A DNA stretch of 64,000 nt from assembly GCA_963921795.1 (NCBI GenBank), contig OY997642.1, positions 3,724,444 through 3,788,443 of the forward strand, given 5' to 3'. The DNA comes from Nannobrachium achirus (lineage: Eukaryota > Chordata > Actinopteri > Myctophiformes > Myctophidae). Positions 63,521-64,000 of this stretch are shown piece by piece. The notes under the pieces were generated by a model. It was not told where the DNA came from, did not search any database, and saw only the letters and a list, made by a program, of their open reading frames with translations. The stretch's first letter is position 1. The number at the start of each line of letters is the position of its first letter. A program made the translations under genes and the position numbers.

Positions 63521-64000
63521 GGCTGACCTTCGATTACTTTTTTCATAATCGAAGCTTAATCGAAGCTTTCTTTCGAACTTCGAAGCTTCGATGACGGCGA
63601 CCGGGGGGGGGGGGGGGGGGGGGGGGGTGGTAGGGAGCAAAAGTTTATCGGTTACATAAGTGATAACCGTTAAGGAAATGTGTTTAAAAATGCGCGATTT
63701 ACACAATTTTAAAAGGGAAAACACACCAGTTTTTTCCTCATAATAATGCTCCTTATTTTCATTAAATAGTACAACAATACAACGAGGAAGAAGAAGATAC
63801 GAATGTTTTCTACATTAAAGAAAGGTGTTTTTGCAGGACAAGTAGGATTGACATAATCACATCACGTCAGTAATGTAACAAAGCGCGGCTGCAACAGCAA
63901 ACACTGCAGCGCGACTCGAGCCCTATATAACAAACAGATTAACTCCCAAGTCCCAAGGTGTTGTACACGCTAATGTAATAGTAGATTTTATAGTAAATAA
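63518..64000. mobile_element. hAT-like element, right part outside window
   Basis: Starts TAGGGCTGACCTTCGATTAC with TCGAAGCTTCGA palindromes and a poly(G) run (63603-63628), a typical fish hAT terminus. The other end is not seen. Confidence 0.6.

Overview
The window is genomic DNA from a ray-finned (most likely teleost) fish. The protein-coding content is intron-split on the minus strand. The remainder is dense with vertebrate-type mobile elements (tRNA-derived SINEs, L1-like LINE fragments, hAT, Harbinger-like, Mutator-like and TTAA-target DNA elements), CA/GT microsatellites and very large minisatellites. There are no bacterial-style operons.

Three minus-strand genes can be read by joining exons with consistent phases. 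Order is by transcription, right to left. (1) armc1: six coding exons between 56671 and 42428, 834 nt, 277 aa, apparently complete. (2) A MuRF-family RING/B-box E3 ligase best matched to trim55: ten coding exons between 31852 and 9057, 1884 nt, 627 aa, with an expanded proline-rich exon 9 and the diagnostic FSFSW C-terminus. (3) The first coding exon (4510-4458) of what I read as adhfe1; its other exons lie beyond the left edge. ARMC1, TRIM55 and ADHFE1 are also neighbours in human 8q13, which supports all three calls. On the plus strand at 62487-63520 is a broken single-exon gene of an unrecognised family, cut short by a hAT-like element whose first bases supply its last stop codon.

Layout: 1-4457 adhfe1 intron 1, with a 1.5-kb 28-bp minisatellite; 4511-9056 nested MITEs and the trim55 3' flank; 9057-31852 trim55, with introns swollen by minisatellites and transposons; 31853-42427 intergenic repeats (hAT, TTAA, SINE, a 650-bp foldback); 42428-56671 armc1, also minisatellite-swollen; 56672-64000 hAT copies, an inverted dimer of a TTAA element, and the broken plus-strand gene.

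The most unusual signal is a rule that repeats across both genes. At least eight exon/intron boundaries, plus the 3' end of the trim55 coding sequence, have been tandemly copied into adjacent sequence. Each unit carries the exon edge and usually its splice site. Copy number runs from 2-3 at some edges to 30-plus at four (trim55 exons 2 and 5, armc1 exons 2 and 3). A second signal is a short palindrome (core AGCAGATCTACAAGCTC) found about thirty times inside otherwise unrelated transposon families, with stems that extend into host-specific flanks. Third, the 5' splice site of trim55 exon 2 is partly built from the terminus of a hAT element.
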